Assembly (NCBI GenBank): GCA_030066195.1
Contig: JASJCB010000043.1
Coordinates: 1-64,000 of the forward strand
Source of the DNA: Acidobacteriota bacterium
Lineage (GTDB): Bacteria > Acidobacteriota > Holophagae > Acanthopleuribacterales > Acanthopleuribacteraceae
DNA: 64,000 nt
Direction of reading: 5' to 3'
Below the pieces are notes generated by a model. It did not search any database, was not told the DNA's origin, and saw nothing but the letters and a program-made list of their open reading frames with translations. The translations under genes were made by a program, and so were the position numbers. How positions within the stretch are numbered: the first letter of the stretch is position 1; each line of letters opens with the position of its first letter. Positions 9,164-21,232 of the stretch are shown here, one piece after another.

Positions 9164-9698
9164 AGAAGCCTCCAGAATCCATCATAACAGGATGTCCGCA
9201 TCAGATGTCCTGGAAAAGACCGGTTCCGGCAGCCCCAAAGAAAACGGCCCGGTTTGTCGTAGCGTTAGCAGCCTTCCGGCTCCTGTTGAGGAACCGTCGC
9301 TACGCCCACACCGGGCCGGTTTAGGAAGTCCTCTCATGGAAAAATGAGGGTTGGGCGCGCGCCCTCGTCCCCCCGGAGAGGGCCGCGCCGTTATCGAGAC
9401 AAACGAAAACGGGCCGAGACAGGGGTCAGTCTTTTTTGGGGGTCACAAAACCGGCCGGATAACGGCTATAACCTTTTTTGCGCGAACTGCCGAAGGTTTA
9501 GGTGAACGTGCGAATTTGCCCCGTTCAGTTTGCCTTTCCGTTCTATAATGGCGGAACCCTCCACGACATGTGCGGCCGGAACCGGCCCGAGGGCCGTCCG
9601 CCGGGACCGATCGGGCAGGGCGGCTTGTGCGCGGGTGGGTAGCGTGAGATGGGGAAGTCTCGCGCAGCCTTAGGACAACTTCCATTTCTGGAGGACTC
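9164..9698. repeat. Gene-free stretch with long imperfect hairpin (9242-9322)
   Basis: This 535-nt intergenic region precedes the glutamate dehydrogenase gene. It contains an imperfect inverted repeat: the left arm, 9242-9264, starts AAACGGCCCGG and ends GTAGCG; the right arm, 9298-9322, is its near reverse complement with two small indels. The loop is about 33 nt. This may be a small dispersed hairpin element or a transcription barrier. The rest shows no convincing gene, and a T-rich patch near 9470-9480 is not clearly a promoter. Confidence 0.45.
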
Positions 9699-12773
<3,075 letters not shown>

Positions 12774-13157
12774 ATTGGGCCGGGGCGGCGCCGTTACCTT
12801 ATTTCGGCGTCGCCTCGATGCTTCCCGCCGTTCTGAAGCCGGGACTTTACGACCCATGAGGAACATGCCATTTCCGAAACTTTCTCTTTTCCACCCGCCA
12901 ATCCATCAAACCCTACCTCACACCGGCAATCCGGTCCAACTGATCACCGTCCGCCCCTGGTTCTGACCATTATCGATCACTCGAATCCGGGTCGAATCGG
13001 CGAGCGGGCCTACCTGGGAGATCTCGGACGTGGACAAGCCGCCGCTATATGCCGTGACCAGCCTCTATTTGTTGCGCCCGGCAGCGAACCGGGCGAACCG
13101 CTGGCCGTTCCCTACATCAGCAGGCAGCCGATCTACCTGGAACCCAACGACAAAGGT

Positions 13158-14090
13158 TTGCGCGTTCGGGTGACGGGCTCCCGAACCAAGGTACGCGTGG
13201 ACGGTTTCTCCATTTCGGAGGACTGCGGCATTACCCTGGCATCCTTGGAACGGGGCGTGGTCATCGACCTGGCTCAGGCCGCGGTATTGCTGCTGCACTA
13301 CCATGAGGAGTCCTCGGACGGCATTCCTTCGCTTTTGGACAAGCTGGGCTACAGCAGGCGTTTGGATAACCTCAAGTTGGAAGCGGCCCGCCTGGCCGGA
13401 ACCTGGTCGACGGTGCTCATTTGCGGTGAGTTCGGCACGGAGAAGCGCCGTCTGGCCGAAATCATTCACCAACTTTCAGAACGCGAGGGCCCCTTCGTCG
13501 CCGTCAACCTCGCCGAAATGATGCCGGGAGAGGCAACCCTGCGTCTGTTCGGCGACCCACGCGCCGCCTATCCCGATCCGGGCTCTTTCGGACGCGCGGC
13601 AGAGGGCACGCTCTACCTGGACGAGATCGATCAGGCCGACGACGAACTTCAGGAACTGCTGATGACCTTCATGCAAACCGGCATCGTACCCGGAAGGGAA
13701 GGCCCGCGCGCTATCAATCTGAGACTGATGGCGGGTACGGCGGCGCCGGCGGAGGTGGTTAAAGCGGGCGGCCGCAGCGTGCCCCACCTGCTGCACGGAC
13801 TGGGCAACGTCCTGGCCCTACCGCCGCTCCGCGAGCGCCGCGATGACATCAGCAGCCTGTTCATGAGTTATGTTCGCCAGGCCCTGGCCGGCCACGACCA
13901 GGCCGATCGACTCCAGTTCAACGATAACTACCAGGACCGCTGGTTGCCCAAGGGTTTCCTCTCCAGGCTGGTCCTCTACCGTTGGCCGGGCAACCTGGAC
14001 CAACTGAAAAACGTGGCGGAACAACTGGTGGCGGACAGCCTCGGCAGAAACCAGGCCCGCCTGACCCCAACCTTGGAACGTATGTTTTAA
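13158..14090 (+). CDS. Degenerate FHA/sigma54-activator-like protein (possible 5' frameshift)
   Basis: The downstream part is a sigma54-activator-type AAA+ domain: a degenerate Walker A (CGEFGTEKR where GESGTGKE is usual), an intact Walker B (GTLYLDEIDQ), and the arginine-containing PPLRERRDDI and LYRWPGNLDQLKNV segments. The sigma54-contacting GAFTGA motif is missing, and there is no C-terminal helix-turn-helix. The frame stays open upstream to 12837 and encodes an FHA-like start (LVLTIIDHSNPGRIGERAYL, then PIYLEPNDKGLRVRV). No ATG/GTG/TTG exists upstream of TTG 13158 in that frame. A well-placed ATG at 12865 (GAGGAA before it) lies one frame off and stops at 12966, so a frameshift or sequence error may hide the true start. 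If expressed, it is unlikely to activate sigma54 promoters. Confidence 0.7.
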   Translation: MRVRVTGSRTKVRVDGFSISEDCGITLASLERGVVIDLAQAAVLLLHYHEESSDGIPSLLDKLGYSRRLDNLKLEAARLAGTWSTVLICGEFGTEKRRLAEIIHQLSEREGPFVAVNLAEMMPGEATLRLFGDPRAAYPDPGSFGRAAEGTLYLDEIDQADDELQELLMTFMQTGIVPGREGPRAINLRLMAGTAAPAEVVKAGGRSVPHLLHGLGNVLALPPLRERRDDISSLFMSYVRQALAGHDQADRLQFNDNYQDRWLPKGFLSRLVLYRWPGNLDQLKNVAEQLVADSLGRNQARLTPTLERMF

Positions 14091-14213
14091 CCCGGTGTCA
14101 TTCTGAATATAGCCACTTACTATCTATCTAAGCATACGGGGACTTGCAGCTCATCGCGAAAACCTGAAATGGACTTCCCATAGACAGGGAAAAGTATGGG
14201 ACATTGAACCGGC

Positions 14214-14589
14214 GGCGGCCGGGGCGACGGCAAATTTTCCGCCGGTTTTGAGGTGCGCCCCGGGCGACGGGTACTTCACGAGAGAATTTTGGTAGGCGGC
14301 CCGGGCACCGGGTACTTCGCGAGAGAATTTAAGTAGGCGGCCCGGGCACCGGGTACTTCGCGAGAGAATTTAAGTAGGCGGCCGGGGCGACGGGTACTTC
14401 GCGAGAGAGTTTTAGCAGGCGGCCGGGGTGACGGGTACTTCGCGAGGGAATTTTGGCAGGCGGCCCGGGCACCGGGTACTTCGCGAGGGAATTTTGGCAG
14501 GCGGCCCGGGCACCGGCTGATTTTCCGCCGGATTTAAATGTGCGGCCCGGGCGCCGGGTCTTTTGCAAGAGAATTTTGACAGGCGCCGG
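14214..14589. repeat. Tandem array of about nine 41-bp repeats
   Basis: Units start at about 14215, 14255, 14296, 14337, 14378, 14419, 14460, 14501 and 14542, each 41 bp (the first is 40), with a 7-nt partial at the end. The consensus opens with GCGGCCCGGGCACCGGGTAC and continues TTCGCGAGAGAATTT. Central units are nearly identical (the 14296 and 14337 copies are the same), while outer units (first, eighth, ninth) have diverged: they carry TTTTCCGCCGG or TTTTGCAAG in place of the TTCGCGAG block. 41 is not a multiple of 3, so no repeat protein is encoded. It fills most of the gap between the AAA+ gene and the TfoX_C gene; the remaining ~120 nt (14091-14213) show nothing else. Confidence 0.9.
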
Positions 14590-14627
14590 TTCTCATCAAA
14601 TCGTGTGGTCAGGTCGTCAGGTTTCGG

Positions 14628-14885
14628 CTAGTCGTTTTCTTGCTTAGCCGACTCCTTCAAGCGGTCTTTCAGTTCTTGGGGCAGGGCCGTCCAATGCATG
14701 TCAAGCAGGGCGCCTTCGACCGCGTAGACCATGTTCAAGCTGACCGGAATTCCCCTGGCCTTGAACATCCGGTACACGCCTACCGAACCCGTTCGTTTCA
14801 GTTGCTCGCGTGTAGTGATGCCTACCTCGGCCAGGCGTTTCAGCGAAACCGGGCCCAGGTTTTTCATGCCGGCGATGTCACTCAT
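14628..14885 (-). CDS. TfoX C-terminal-domain protein
   Basis: An 85-aa protein consisting only of a TfoX_C-type domain. It has a helix-hairpin-helix-like start ([23 protein letters not shown]) and the conserved [20 protein letters not shown]... pattern, ending [22 protein letters not shown]. In Gammaproteobacteria TfoX/Sxy with both domains controls competence; solitary C-terminal domains are widespread and of unknown role. Its start overlaps the stop of the hybrid histidine kinase by 4 nt (14882-14885), so the two are almost certainly co-translated, which hints that it is an accessory or output of that kinase. Confidence 0.85.
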   Translation of the reverse strand: MSDIAGMKNLGPVSLKRLAEVGITTREQLKRTGSVGVYRMFKARGIPVSLNMVYAVEGALLDMHWTALPQELKDRLKESAKQEND

Positions 14886-16984
14886 ACGCTTTCTTTTGAG
14901 CGGGCACCGACTTGATTATCGTTGCGGGTCAGCCACAAGTTCACTTTTTGAAGCAACTCGTCCTGACGGACCGGTTTCGAGATGTAATCGTCCATGCCCG
15001 AATCCAGGCATTTCTCACGGTCACCCTTCACCGCGTTGGCCGTGACCGCAACGATGGGAACATCTGCCGATTCCCCTTTCAGGTTACGGATCTTGCGGGT
15101 GGCCTCGAAGCCGTCCATTTCCGGCATTTGACAGTCCATCAAGATCAGGTCGTAGGGCTTTTCCACCAAAGCCTCCAGTGCTTCCCGACCGTTGCTGACC
15201 AGATCGGAGGTGTATCCTCCGGCCTTCAGCATCCGGGCCACCACCTTCTGGTTGACCACGTTGTCCTCGGCAATCAGGATGCGAATGTTTTCGGTACAAA
15301 TGGGTGGGGGTACCTTGACGAAAGATTCGGCGCATCGTCTTAGTTGCCTGTAGAGGTCCTGTTCGGCAACCGGTTTGGCCAGGAAGCCGATGTATCCCAA
15401 ATCGCGGAAGAGATGACGGTCTCCCGGCAGGATGCGGGAAACCAGCTTGATGCGGGGTATTTCCCGCAGTTGATCGTCCGCGTCGACAGCGTGTAGCAGC
15501 GGGTCGTCCTCGATATCAGTCGACTCGTGTTCCATTACCACCACTTGCCAGGAATCGGTGGTGCCGGCAGTTTCCCGGAGCAGGCGCAACAACTCCTTGG
15601 GGCTGCCGGTTACCGCACAGGGACACTTCCAGCGGTTGAGAAAGGCCACGATGCGCGAACGGGTTATCGTGTCACGGGTCATTACCAGTACCCGCAGGTT
15701 CATCTGTTCGAAATCCTTCATGGAGAATACCGCGGCCGTGGACACACGAGCCGCTCGGAAGGTGAACCAAAATGTGGAGCCCCTGCCCTCACTGCTTTCA
15801 TAACCGATATCACCGCCCATCAAGTCGGTGAGCATGCGCGAGATGGTCAGGCCCAAACCGGAACCGCCGTAACGTCTGGTGGTGGAGGGATCCTCCTGGG
15901 TGAAGCTGCGGAACAGTCTTTTTTTGCCGTCGGGAGCAATGCCGATACCGGTATCGGCCACGCTGAAAGACAGAAGAAAACCCTCGGCGTCTTCTTCTTT
16001 CACCCTCAGGTTCACGTCTACGCCGCCCTCCACGGTGAATTTAAGTGAGTTGGACAACAGGTTCAATAAGATCTGGCGGACCCTCACGGGGTCGCCGCGA
16101 ACCAGTCGAGGCACTTCTTTGCTGACATGGCAGGACAGCTTCAGCCCTGCTTCCTCGAATTGGAAGGAGAAGATGGTGCGCACATCTTCCAGCAGGCTCT
16201 TGATATCGAAATCAATTTCTTCGGGCACCATTTTGCCCGCTTCGATCTTGCTGAAATCGAGAATGTCCCGAATCAGGTCCAGCAGAACCTCGGCGCTGTA
16301 GCTGATGCCCTCGACACATTCTTTCTGCTCGCCGTCCAACGATGTCTTGGCCAGGAGGTTGGCCATGCCGATCACGCCGTTCAACGGCGTTCGGATTTCA
16401 TGACTCATATTGGAAAGGAACATGCTCTTCTCGCGCGATGCCGATTCGGCCTCCTCACGCGCCCGACGCAACTCTGCCTGGTTGCGCTCGCTTTCTACCT
16501 TCATGGCCCATTTGCGGGTTTGAGCCAGGGCCATTTGTTTGATGGCTACGGTGTCGAAAGGCTTGCGTAGGAACAGCACGCGATCGGTTTCACCCAAAGC
16601 GGCCACGATCTGATTCCAGGAGTAATCCGAATAGGCCGAGCAGAGCACGATTTCCACATGTGGATCGGCTTCCAAAATATGAGCCGCCGTTTTGATGCCG
16701 TCCCAACCGGGCGGCATGCGAACATCCAAAAAGATCAGTGCATAGGGTCGATTCTCGTCACGAGCTTCCTCGACCATGGCCAACGCGTCTTCGCCTTGAT
16801 AGGCCGAGGACAAGGCATAAGCATCCGTACCCGCGTCCTTCTTGTGACCCATATCGAAAATCAGGCTTTCCAAGGCATTGAGATGGCTTCCAAGGCCCCT
16901 GGCGCGTGGACTGAGTGCTTTGAAGAAGTCGGCATGGATGGCTTCGTTATCATCGACGATGAGGATACGGTTATTCTTGATCAC
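14882..16984 (-). CDS. Hybrid sensor histidine kinase (REC-HisKA-HATPase-REC-REC)
   Basis: A 700-aa soluble hybrid kinase. The N-terminal receiver-like domain (about 1-155) has [14 protein letters not shown] and the acceptor region [13 protein letters not shown], and contains an insertion ([18 protein letters not shown]) found in a group of such proteins. A short coiled linker leads to HisKA with the phospho-His box [15 protein letters not shown], then HATPase_c (N box, [21 protein letters not shown]). A degenerate receiver ([20 protein letters not shown]) lacks the normal acidic pair. The C-terminal receiver is complete ([38 protein letters not shown]). No membrane segment is present, so it senses a cytoplasmic or partner-delivered signal. 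GTG 16984 is used as start; its ribosome site is weak. Confidence 0.93.
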   Translation of the reverse strand: MIKNNRILIVDDNEAIHADFFKALSPRARGLGSHLNALESLIFDMGHKKDAGTDAYALSSAYQGEDALAMVEEARDENRPYALIFLDVRMPPGWDGIKTAAHILEADPHVEIVLCSAYSDYSWNQIVAALGETDRVLFLRKPFDTVAIKQMALAQTRKWAMKVESERNQAELRRAREEAESASREKSMFLSNMSHEIRTPLNGVIGMANLLAKTSLDGEQKECVEGISYSAEVLLDLIRDILDFSKIEAGKMVPEEIDFDIKSLLEDVRTIFSFQFEEAGLKLSCHVSKEVPRLVRGDPVRVRQILLNLLSNSLKFTVEGGVDVNLRVKEEDAEGFLLSFSVADTGIGIAPDGKKRLFRSFTQEDPSTTRRYGGSGLGLTISRMLTDLMGGDIGYESSEGRGSTFWFTFRAARVSTAAVFSMKDFEQMNLRVLVMTRDTITRSRIVAFLNRWKCPCAVTGSPKELLRLLRETAGTTDSWQVVVMEHESTDIEDDPLLHAVDADDQLREIPRIKLVSRILPGDRHLFRDLGYIGFLAKPVAEQDLYRQLRRCAESFVKVPPPICTENIRILIAEDNVVNQKVVARMLKAGGYTSDLVSNGREALEALVEKPYDLILMDCQMPEMDGFEATRKIRNLKGESADVPIVAVTANAVKGDREKCLDSGMDDYISKPVRQDELLQKVNLWLTRNDNQVGARSKESV

Positions 16985-17061
16985 ACGTGATAACCCCGAC
17001 GAAAATGATTCACCCTCAAGATAACTCGTCGGCTTGCCCTGGAAAAACTGGAGGGGCGGTG

Positions 17062-17913
17062 TTAACCGACGCTGTCGAGGAAATTGACCAGATCGCCCAA
17101 CCGGTCGCAGAAAACGGTGTAATTGACCGCGCCGCGCAGTTCGGGTGTCAAACCGCGACCACCCAGGGCAAGCAGGGTGCCTACCTGATTACACGCTTCC
17201 CAGATGAGGTCGCAATCGGCAATAAAACGCTCGTTGTCCAGGACAGAGGAAATGCTTAACCACATCAGTTTCGGTCGGTTATCGTAGACGGCCCGCGCCA
17301 GTGTGCTGCCGGGTAGATTGGTGCCCAGGGAGCGGCAGCGCCAACCCATTTCGCGCATGGTGATTTCGACCATCAGGGTAGGCAGGGCGTAGGGATCTTC
17401 GCTTAAAGAGGCGCCCAAGGCGGGCGGCGCATCGGCAGTAGGTTCACGGAGAATGTCCAAAATTTCGTGCAGAACCCGTACACAAATCTCGCAAGCCAAT
17501 CGTTCCTGGTAGATTTCAATCTCACCCTGTTCCCACAGGAGGCCCAACTGATGGAAGGCAGGCCCGACCACCGTGTCCCATATTGGATAAAGAGGCGAAC
17601 CGCTCAGATAATGATCGACCATGACCGATTTGAGCGCTTTTTCGTCGCCGCGGACCAGGATATCTATAATCCGCTCCAGCTTAACCGTGGACTGTTGCGG
17701 TTTGTGGGTTCCCGCGGGAAGGCCGAGGATTTCGGGAGCGACCAGGTCGTGCCGGTTGGTGCGTACAAAGTGAAGCACTTCCTGCTGCGGGATACGACGA
17801 TGACCGCCGGCAGTACGGACGAAGGAGAGCAATCCCCTGTCACACCAACGTTTAAGAGAGGCTTCACTTACCCCAATAGCTTTGGCGACTTGTTTGGGGC
17901 TGTAATATGTCAT
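17062..17913 (-). CDS. MerR-family regulator with B12-binding-type domain (CarH/LitR-like, ligand residues lost)
   Basis: A 283-aa regulator. Residues 1-70 are a MerR-type winged helix ([20 protein letters not shown]...GGHRRI). The rest matches the helical-cap plus Rossmann cobalamin domains of CarH/LitR photoreceptors. The residues that hold B12 appear changed: the cap W-x9-E-H reads W-x9-E-R ([12 protein letters not shown]), and the His usually supplying the lower ligand is Tyr ([12 protein letters not shown]). It may therefore be a B12-independent or differently liganded relative. It is divergent from the lipid-modification operon and probably regulates it through direct repeats in the shared intergenic region; LitR/CarH genes next to Cfa, DUF1365 and FAD-oxidoreductase genes are a known arrangement. 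Confidence 0.85.
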   Translation of the reverse strand: MTYYSPKQVAKAIGVSEASLKRWCDRGLLSFVRTAGGHRRIPQQEVLHFVRTNRHDLVAPEILGLPAGTHKPQQSTVKLERIIDILVRGDEKALKSVMVDHYLSGSPLYPIWDTVVGPAFHQLGLLWEQGEIEIYQERLACEICVRVLHEILDILREPTADAPPALGASLSEDPYALPTLMVEITMREMGWRCRSLGTNLPGSTLARAVYDNRPKLMWLSISSVLDNERFIADCDLIWEACNQVGTLLALGGRGLTPELRGAVNYTVFCDRLGDLVNFLDSVG

Positions 17914-18057
17914 CCGCGCCTCTATTTTGATGCTTTAGGCACCTTCCGGTTGGTTTATGATAACAGGCGCGGCCCCCTGGAAAGCTACCTGGATATCACG
18001 AGTGCCGACCTTTTCCTAATTGTGTGATACCCAGGACGGCCTTCAGGGGGCCGACCG

Positions 18058-18141
18058 TTTTGAACGATTTTATACAAAAAATCGCTCATGTCAAGAAACT
18101 TTTTGAACGTTTTGAACGTTTTTTGAATTGACAAACGTTCA
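18058..18141. promoter_or_regulatory. Direct-repeat operator candidate between MerR regulator and lipid operon
   Basis: TTTTGAACG occurs exactly three times, at 18058-18066, 18101-18109 and 18110-18118; the last two abut at 9-bp spacing. TTTTGAATTG follows at 18121-18130, and an inverted CGTTCA at 18136-18141. A TTGACA box (18128-18133) lies inside the cluster, 17 nt before a poor TAATTT, so a bound regulator would block or remodel the promoter. This fits a MerR/CarH-type operator for the divergent regulator. Confidence 0.55.
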
Positions 18142-18187
18142 GGACTGCCTTAATTTTGAAAAAGAGCTAAGAGCCAGGGGTTGTCAC

Positions 18188-19126
18188 TTGAAAGTCGTCA
18201 AAAGAGTGGTCAAGAAAATTGCGGCGTGGATCGATTCAGATGTCCCGCCGGCCAAAGTTTCCGATGAGAAAGCGATCGATTGGCTTCGCATTCTTCCTTT
18301 CGTTCTGATGCATGTCGTCTGCCTGGGTGTTCTGTTAGTGGGTTGGAGCCCGTTTGCGGTCGGACTTGCCATATTTTTGTATGTCGCTCGCATGTTTGCT
18401 ATTACCGGCTTCTATCATCGCTACTTCAGCCACCGAAGCTTCAAGAGTTCGCGGGTCTTTCAGTTCATCATGGCCGTTTGGGGCGGAACCTCGGTTCAGC
18501 GGGGAGCGCTCTGGTGGGCCGCCCATCACCGGCATCATCACCGCCATTCGGACGAAGAAACGGACGTGCATTCGCCCACTCGCCACGGTTTCTGGTGGAG
18601 TCACATGGTGTGGTTTACCTCTACCAAACATTTCACGACCGCTTACAACAAGATCAAGGATTTTGCACGTTACCCCGAACTGCGATTTCTAAACCGTTAC
18701 GACCTGTTGGTGCCGATACTGTTTGCGCTGGCCATCTACATCGGCGGCGAGTTGCTGGCGGTGCACGCGCCCGGTTTGGGCACGGACGGTCCTCAATTGC
18801 TGATTTGGGGTTTCTTCGTTTCCACCGTGGTTTTGTTCCACGCAACGTTCACCATCAATTCACTGGCTCATGTCTACGGCAAGCGTCGCTACAACACCAA
18901 GGACGGCAGTCGCAACAACTGGCTCCTGGCTCTGATCACACTGGGGGAGGGGTGGCATAACAATCACCACCGCTATCCCGGTTCCGTGCGCCAGGGCTTT
19001 TTCTGGTGGGAAATCGACTTGACCTGGTACGGGTTGAAACTTTTATCGTTATTCGGCCTTGTCTGGGACCTGAGACCGGTTCCGGCACGAATTCGCCGGG
19101 AAGGGAAATACTCCGGGAGGACCTGA
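18188..19126 (+). CDS. Membrane fatty-acid desaturase (delta-9 / SCD-like)
   Basis: An acyl-lipid or acyl-CoA desaturase that inserts a cis double bond using a diiron centre. The three histidine boxes are complete: HRYFSHR, HHRHHHRHSD and EGWHNNHHRYP, spaced as in the stearoyl-CoA desaturase family. Hydrophobic helices flank boxes one and three (PFVLMHVVCLGVLLVGW, ATFTINSLAHV region). The frame is open from TTG 18128, but that codon overlaps a TTGACA box and has no ribosome site. TTG 18188 follows AGGGG at 8 nt, so I prefer it (312 aa). Its stop overlaps the FAD-oxidoreductase start (TGATG, 19124-19128). First gene of a five-gene lipid operon. Confidence 0.88.
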   Translation: MKVVKRVVKKIAAWIDSDVPPAKVSDEKAIDWLRILPFVLMHVVCLGVLLVGWSPFAVGLAIFLYVARMFAITGFYHRYFSHRSFKSSRVFQFIMAVWGGTSVQRGALWWAAHHRHHHRHSDEETDVHSPTRHGFWWSHMVWFTSTKHFTTAYNKIKDFARYPELRFLNRYDLLVPILFALAIYIGGELLAVHAPGLGTDGPQLLIWGFFVSTVVLFHATFTINSLAHVYGKRRYNTKDGSRNNWLLALITLGEGWHNNHHRYPGSVRQGFFWWEIDLTWYGLKLLSLFGLVWDLRPVPARIRREGKYSGRT

Positions 19127-20406
19127 TGAAGATCGCCGTCGTTGGCACCGGCATCTCCGGCTTGACCGCCGCTCACAAGCTTTACAAAGATCATGACCTG
19201 ACGCTTTTCGAAGCGGCCGATTACGTGGGTGGTCACACCAACACCATCGACGTCGATCTGGGTGACCGGTGCTATGCGGTAGACACGGGTTTCATCGTCT
19301 TCAACTACAAAACCTACCCTAACTTTACAAAGCTCCTGGACGAACTGGGCGTTGAAGATCAGACGACCTCCATGAGCTTCAGCGTGAAATGCGAGAAGAC
19401 CGGTCTGGAGTACAACGGCACCAACCTGGACACCTTGTTCGCCCAACGCCGTAACTTGTTCCGGCCCTCGTTTTGGGGCATGATTCGCGAGATCTTGCGG
19501 TTCAACAAACAGGTCAAGGAATGGCTGACCGGACCGGACCCGGACCCAGAATTGACCCTGGGCCGGTTTCTGCGCGACGGCCGCTATTCCAGAGAACTGG
19601 TCGATCACTATATCGTGCCCATGGGCGCCGCCGTCTGGTCGGCGGGCAGGCAGATCATGGAAGCCTTTCCGCTGTTGTTCTTTGCGCGCTTCTTTAACAA
19701 CCACGGCATGCTGAACGTAAACGATCGACCTCAATGGCGGGTGATCAAAGGCGGCTCCGGAACCTATGTGCGCAAGATGATCGAACCCTTCGTGCGGGAC
19801 ATCCAACTCAAAACCCCGGTGACTTCCATCATGAGGGATAAAGAGGGCGTGATGCTGACCACACCCGACAAGATTCACCGCTTCGATCAGGTCATCCTGT
19901 CAGTGCACGCGGATCAAGCCTTGCGCCTTTTGAACGACCCCAGCCCGGCCGAGCGCGAGATTTTGAGCGCCTTGCCCTACTCGAAAAACGAGGCCGTCCT
20001 GCATACGGATCACACGGTACTGCCCAAACGCAAGAAAGCCTGGGCTGCCTGGAACTACCACCTGTCCGGTCGCGCCTCCGAGCGGGTAGCCGTAACCTAC
20101 GACATGAATATCTTGCAGGGTATTCAAGCGCCGGAAACCTTTTGCGTCACGTTGAACTACGACGGCGCGATCGACCCCGGCAAGGTCATCAAGCGCATCG
20201 CCTACGAACATCCCATATTCAGCGTAGAGGGCATGCGCGCCCAGGAACGAGTGCCGGAGATCAACGGCGTCAACAACACCTGGTTCTGCGGTGCCTGGTG
20301 TTTCTACGGCTTTCACGAGGACGGGGTTCGCAGCGGTTTGCGCGTGGCCGAGGGCATTGCCGAACAGGATGTGGTAAAATACAGTACGCGGAAGGTATCT
20401 GTATGA
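19126..20406 (+). CDS. FAD-dependent oxidoreductase (amine-oxidase fold)
   Basis: A 426-aa flavoprotein. The N-terminal dinucleotide-binding motif is VVGTGISGLTAAHKL, followed by the family's second conserved segment (LFEAADYVGGHTNTIDV) and YAVDTGFIVFN. The C-terminal motif closing the FAD site is WFCGAWCFYGFHEDGVRSGLRV. These proteins occur with DUF1365 and Cfa-like genes in many bacteria, in clusters linked to modified (for example furan or methyl-branched) membrane fatty acids and often light- or singlet-oxygen-controlled. That pathway assignment is by analogy. Starts inside the desaturase stop and ends inside the DUF1365 start (ATGA, 20403-20406), so translation is coupled both ways. Confidence 0.88.
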   Translation: MKIAVVGTGISGLTAAHKLYKDHDLTLFEAADYVGGHTNTIDVDLGDRCYAVDTGFIVFNYKTYPNFTKLLDELGVEDQTTSMSFSVKCEKTGLEYNGTNLDTLFAQRRNLFRPSFWGMIREILRFNKQVKEWLTGPDPDPELTLGRFLRDGRYSRELVDHYIVPMGAAVWSAGRQIMEAFPLLFFARFFNNHGMLNVNDRPQWRVIKGGSGTYVRKMIEPFVRDIQLKTPVTSIMRDKEGVMLTTPDKIHRFDQVILSVHADQALRLLNDPSPAEREILSALPYSKNEAVLHTDHTVLPKRKKAWAAWNYHLSGRASERVAVTYDMNILQGIQAPETFCVTLNYDGAIDPGKVIKRIAYEHPIFSVEGMRAQERVPEINGVNNTWFCGAWCFYGFHEDGVRSGLRVAEGIAEQDVVKYSTRKVSV

Positions 20407-21194
20407 CTACACACAGCGCGGTTTATGAGGGCTGGGTGCGGCATCGCCGATTCCTGCCCCATGCCCGACAGTTCCAACACAAGCTGTTCATGATGTACCT
20501 GGATCTGGACGAATTGCCGGAATTATTCAGGGGCAACCCCCTGTGGTCCATTCGCAATCCCCTGGCGCCCGGACGTTTTCGCCGCGCGGATTACCTGGGT
20601 GATCGCAATGTTCCCTTGAAGCAAGCCGTCTACGACCTGGTTGAAAAACGTACCGACCGGAGACCCGACGGCCCGGTGCGCATGCTCACCCATATGCGTT
20701 ACCTGGGTTACACCTTCAACCCGGTCAGCTTCTACTACTGCTACGATCGTGACGACACGCAAGTGGAAACGGTGGTGGCCGAAATCAACAATACTCCCTG
20801 GAATGAACGCTATTCCTACGTGTTACAACGTCCCGGCCCGGGTGACACCCTTCGTTTCGAAATGGAAAAAGTCTTCCATGTCTCCCCGTTCTTCCCCATG
20901 GACATGCAATACGCATGGCGGTTTACCCGTCCGGACTCCCTTTTAGCGGTCCACATGGAAAACCATCAGGACCAACGCAAACACTTCGATGCAACCCTCC
21001 GGCTGGAACGCCGCGAGTTGAGCACCGCCCGGTTGAACGGGCTGCTGGTGCGCTATCCGCTGCTGACGGTAAAGATTACCGCCGCCATCTATTTACATGC
21101 CCTGAAATTATGGCTGAAGAAAACCCCCTTCTACACGCACCCCGACAAGCTCCCCGCGGAATCCGGACAAACGTCCGCCGCCATGGATCGATAG
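20403..21194 (+). CDS. DUF1365 family protein
   Basis: A 263-aa member of DUF1365 (PF07103). Typical features are the start YEGWVRHRRFLPHARQFQHK, the central MLTHMRYLGYTFNPVSFYYC, the VVAEINNTPWNERYSYVL stretch, and a C-terminal MKVFHVSPFFPMD-like segment (EKVFHVSPFFPMDMQYAWRF). Biochemical activity is unproven; it almost always sits between a FAD oxidoreductase and a Cfa-type methyltransferase, so a step in cyclopropane/methyl-branched or furan fatty-acid formation is the usual inference. ATG 20403 overlaps the preceding TGA; no better start exists within the gene. Confidence 0.9.
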   Translation: MTTHSAVYEGWVRHRRFLPHARQFQHKLFMMYLDLDELPELFRGNPLWSIRNPLAPGRFRRADYLGDRNVPLKQAVYDLVEKRTDRRPDGPVRMLTHMRYLGYTFNPVSFYYCYDRDDTQVETVVAEINNTPWNERYSYVLQRPGPGDTLRFEMEKVFHVSPFFPMDMQYAWRFTRPDSLLAVHMENHQDQRKHFDATLRLERRELSTARLNGLLVRYPLLTVKITAAIYLHALKLWLKKTPFYTHPDKLPAESGQTSAAMDR

Positions 21195-21232
21195 CTTAAC
21201 TTTCGCGCCGCAATAATAAAGAGGTTAAACAC

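Noticed and set aside
14329-14568. 79-codon frame running through the 41-bp repeat array
   Set aside because: A 41-bp period shifts frame every unit; the frame is a by-product of the tandem repeat.
18128-18187. Upstream part of the desaturase frame from TTG 18128
   Set aside because: Overlaps a TTGACA box and has no ribosome site; TTG 18188 preferred, though not proven.
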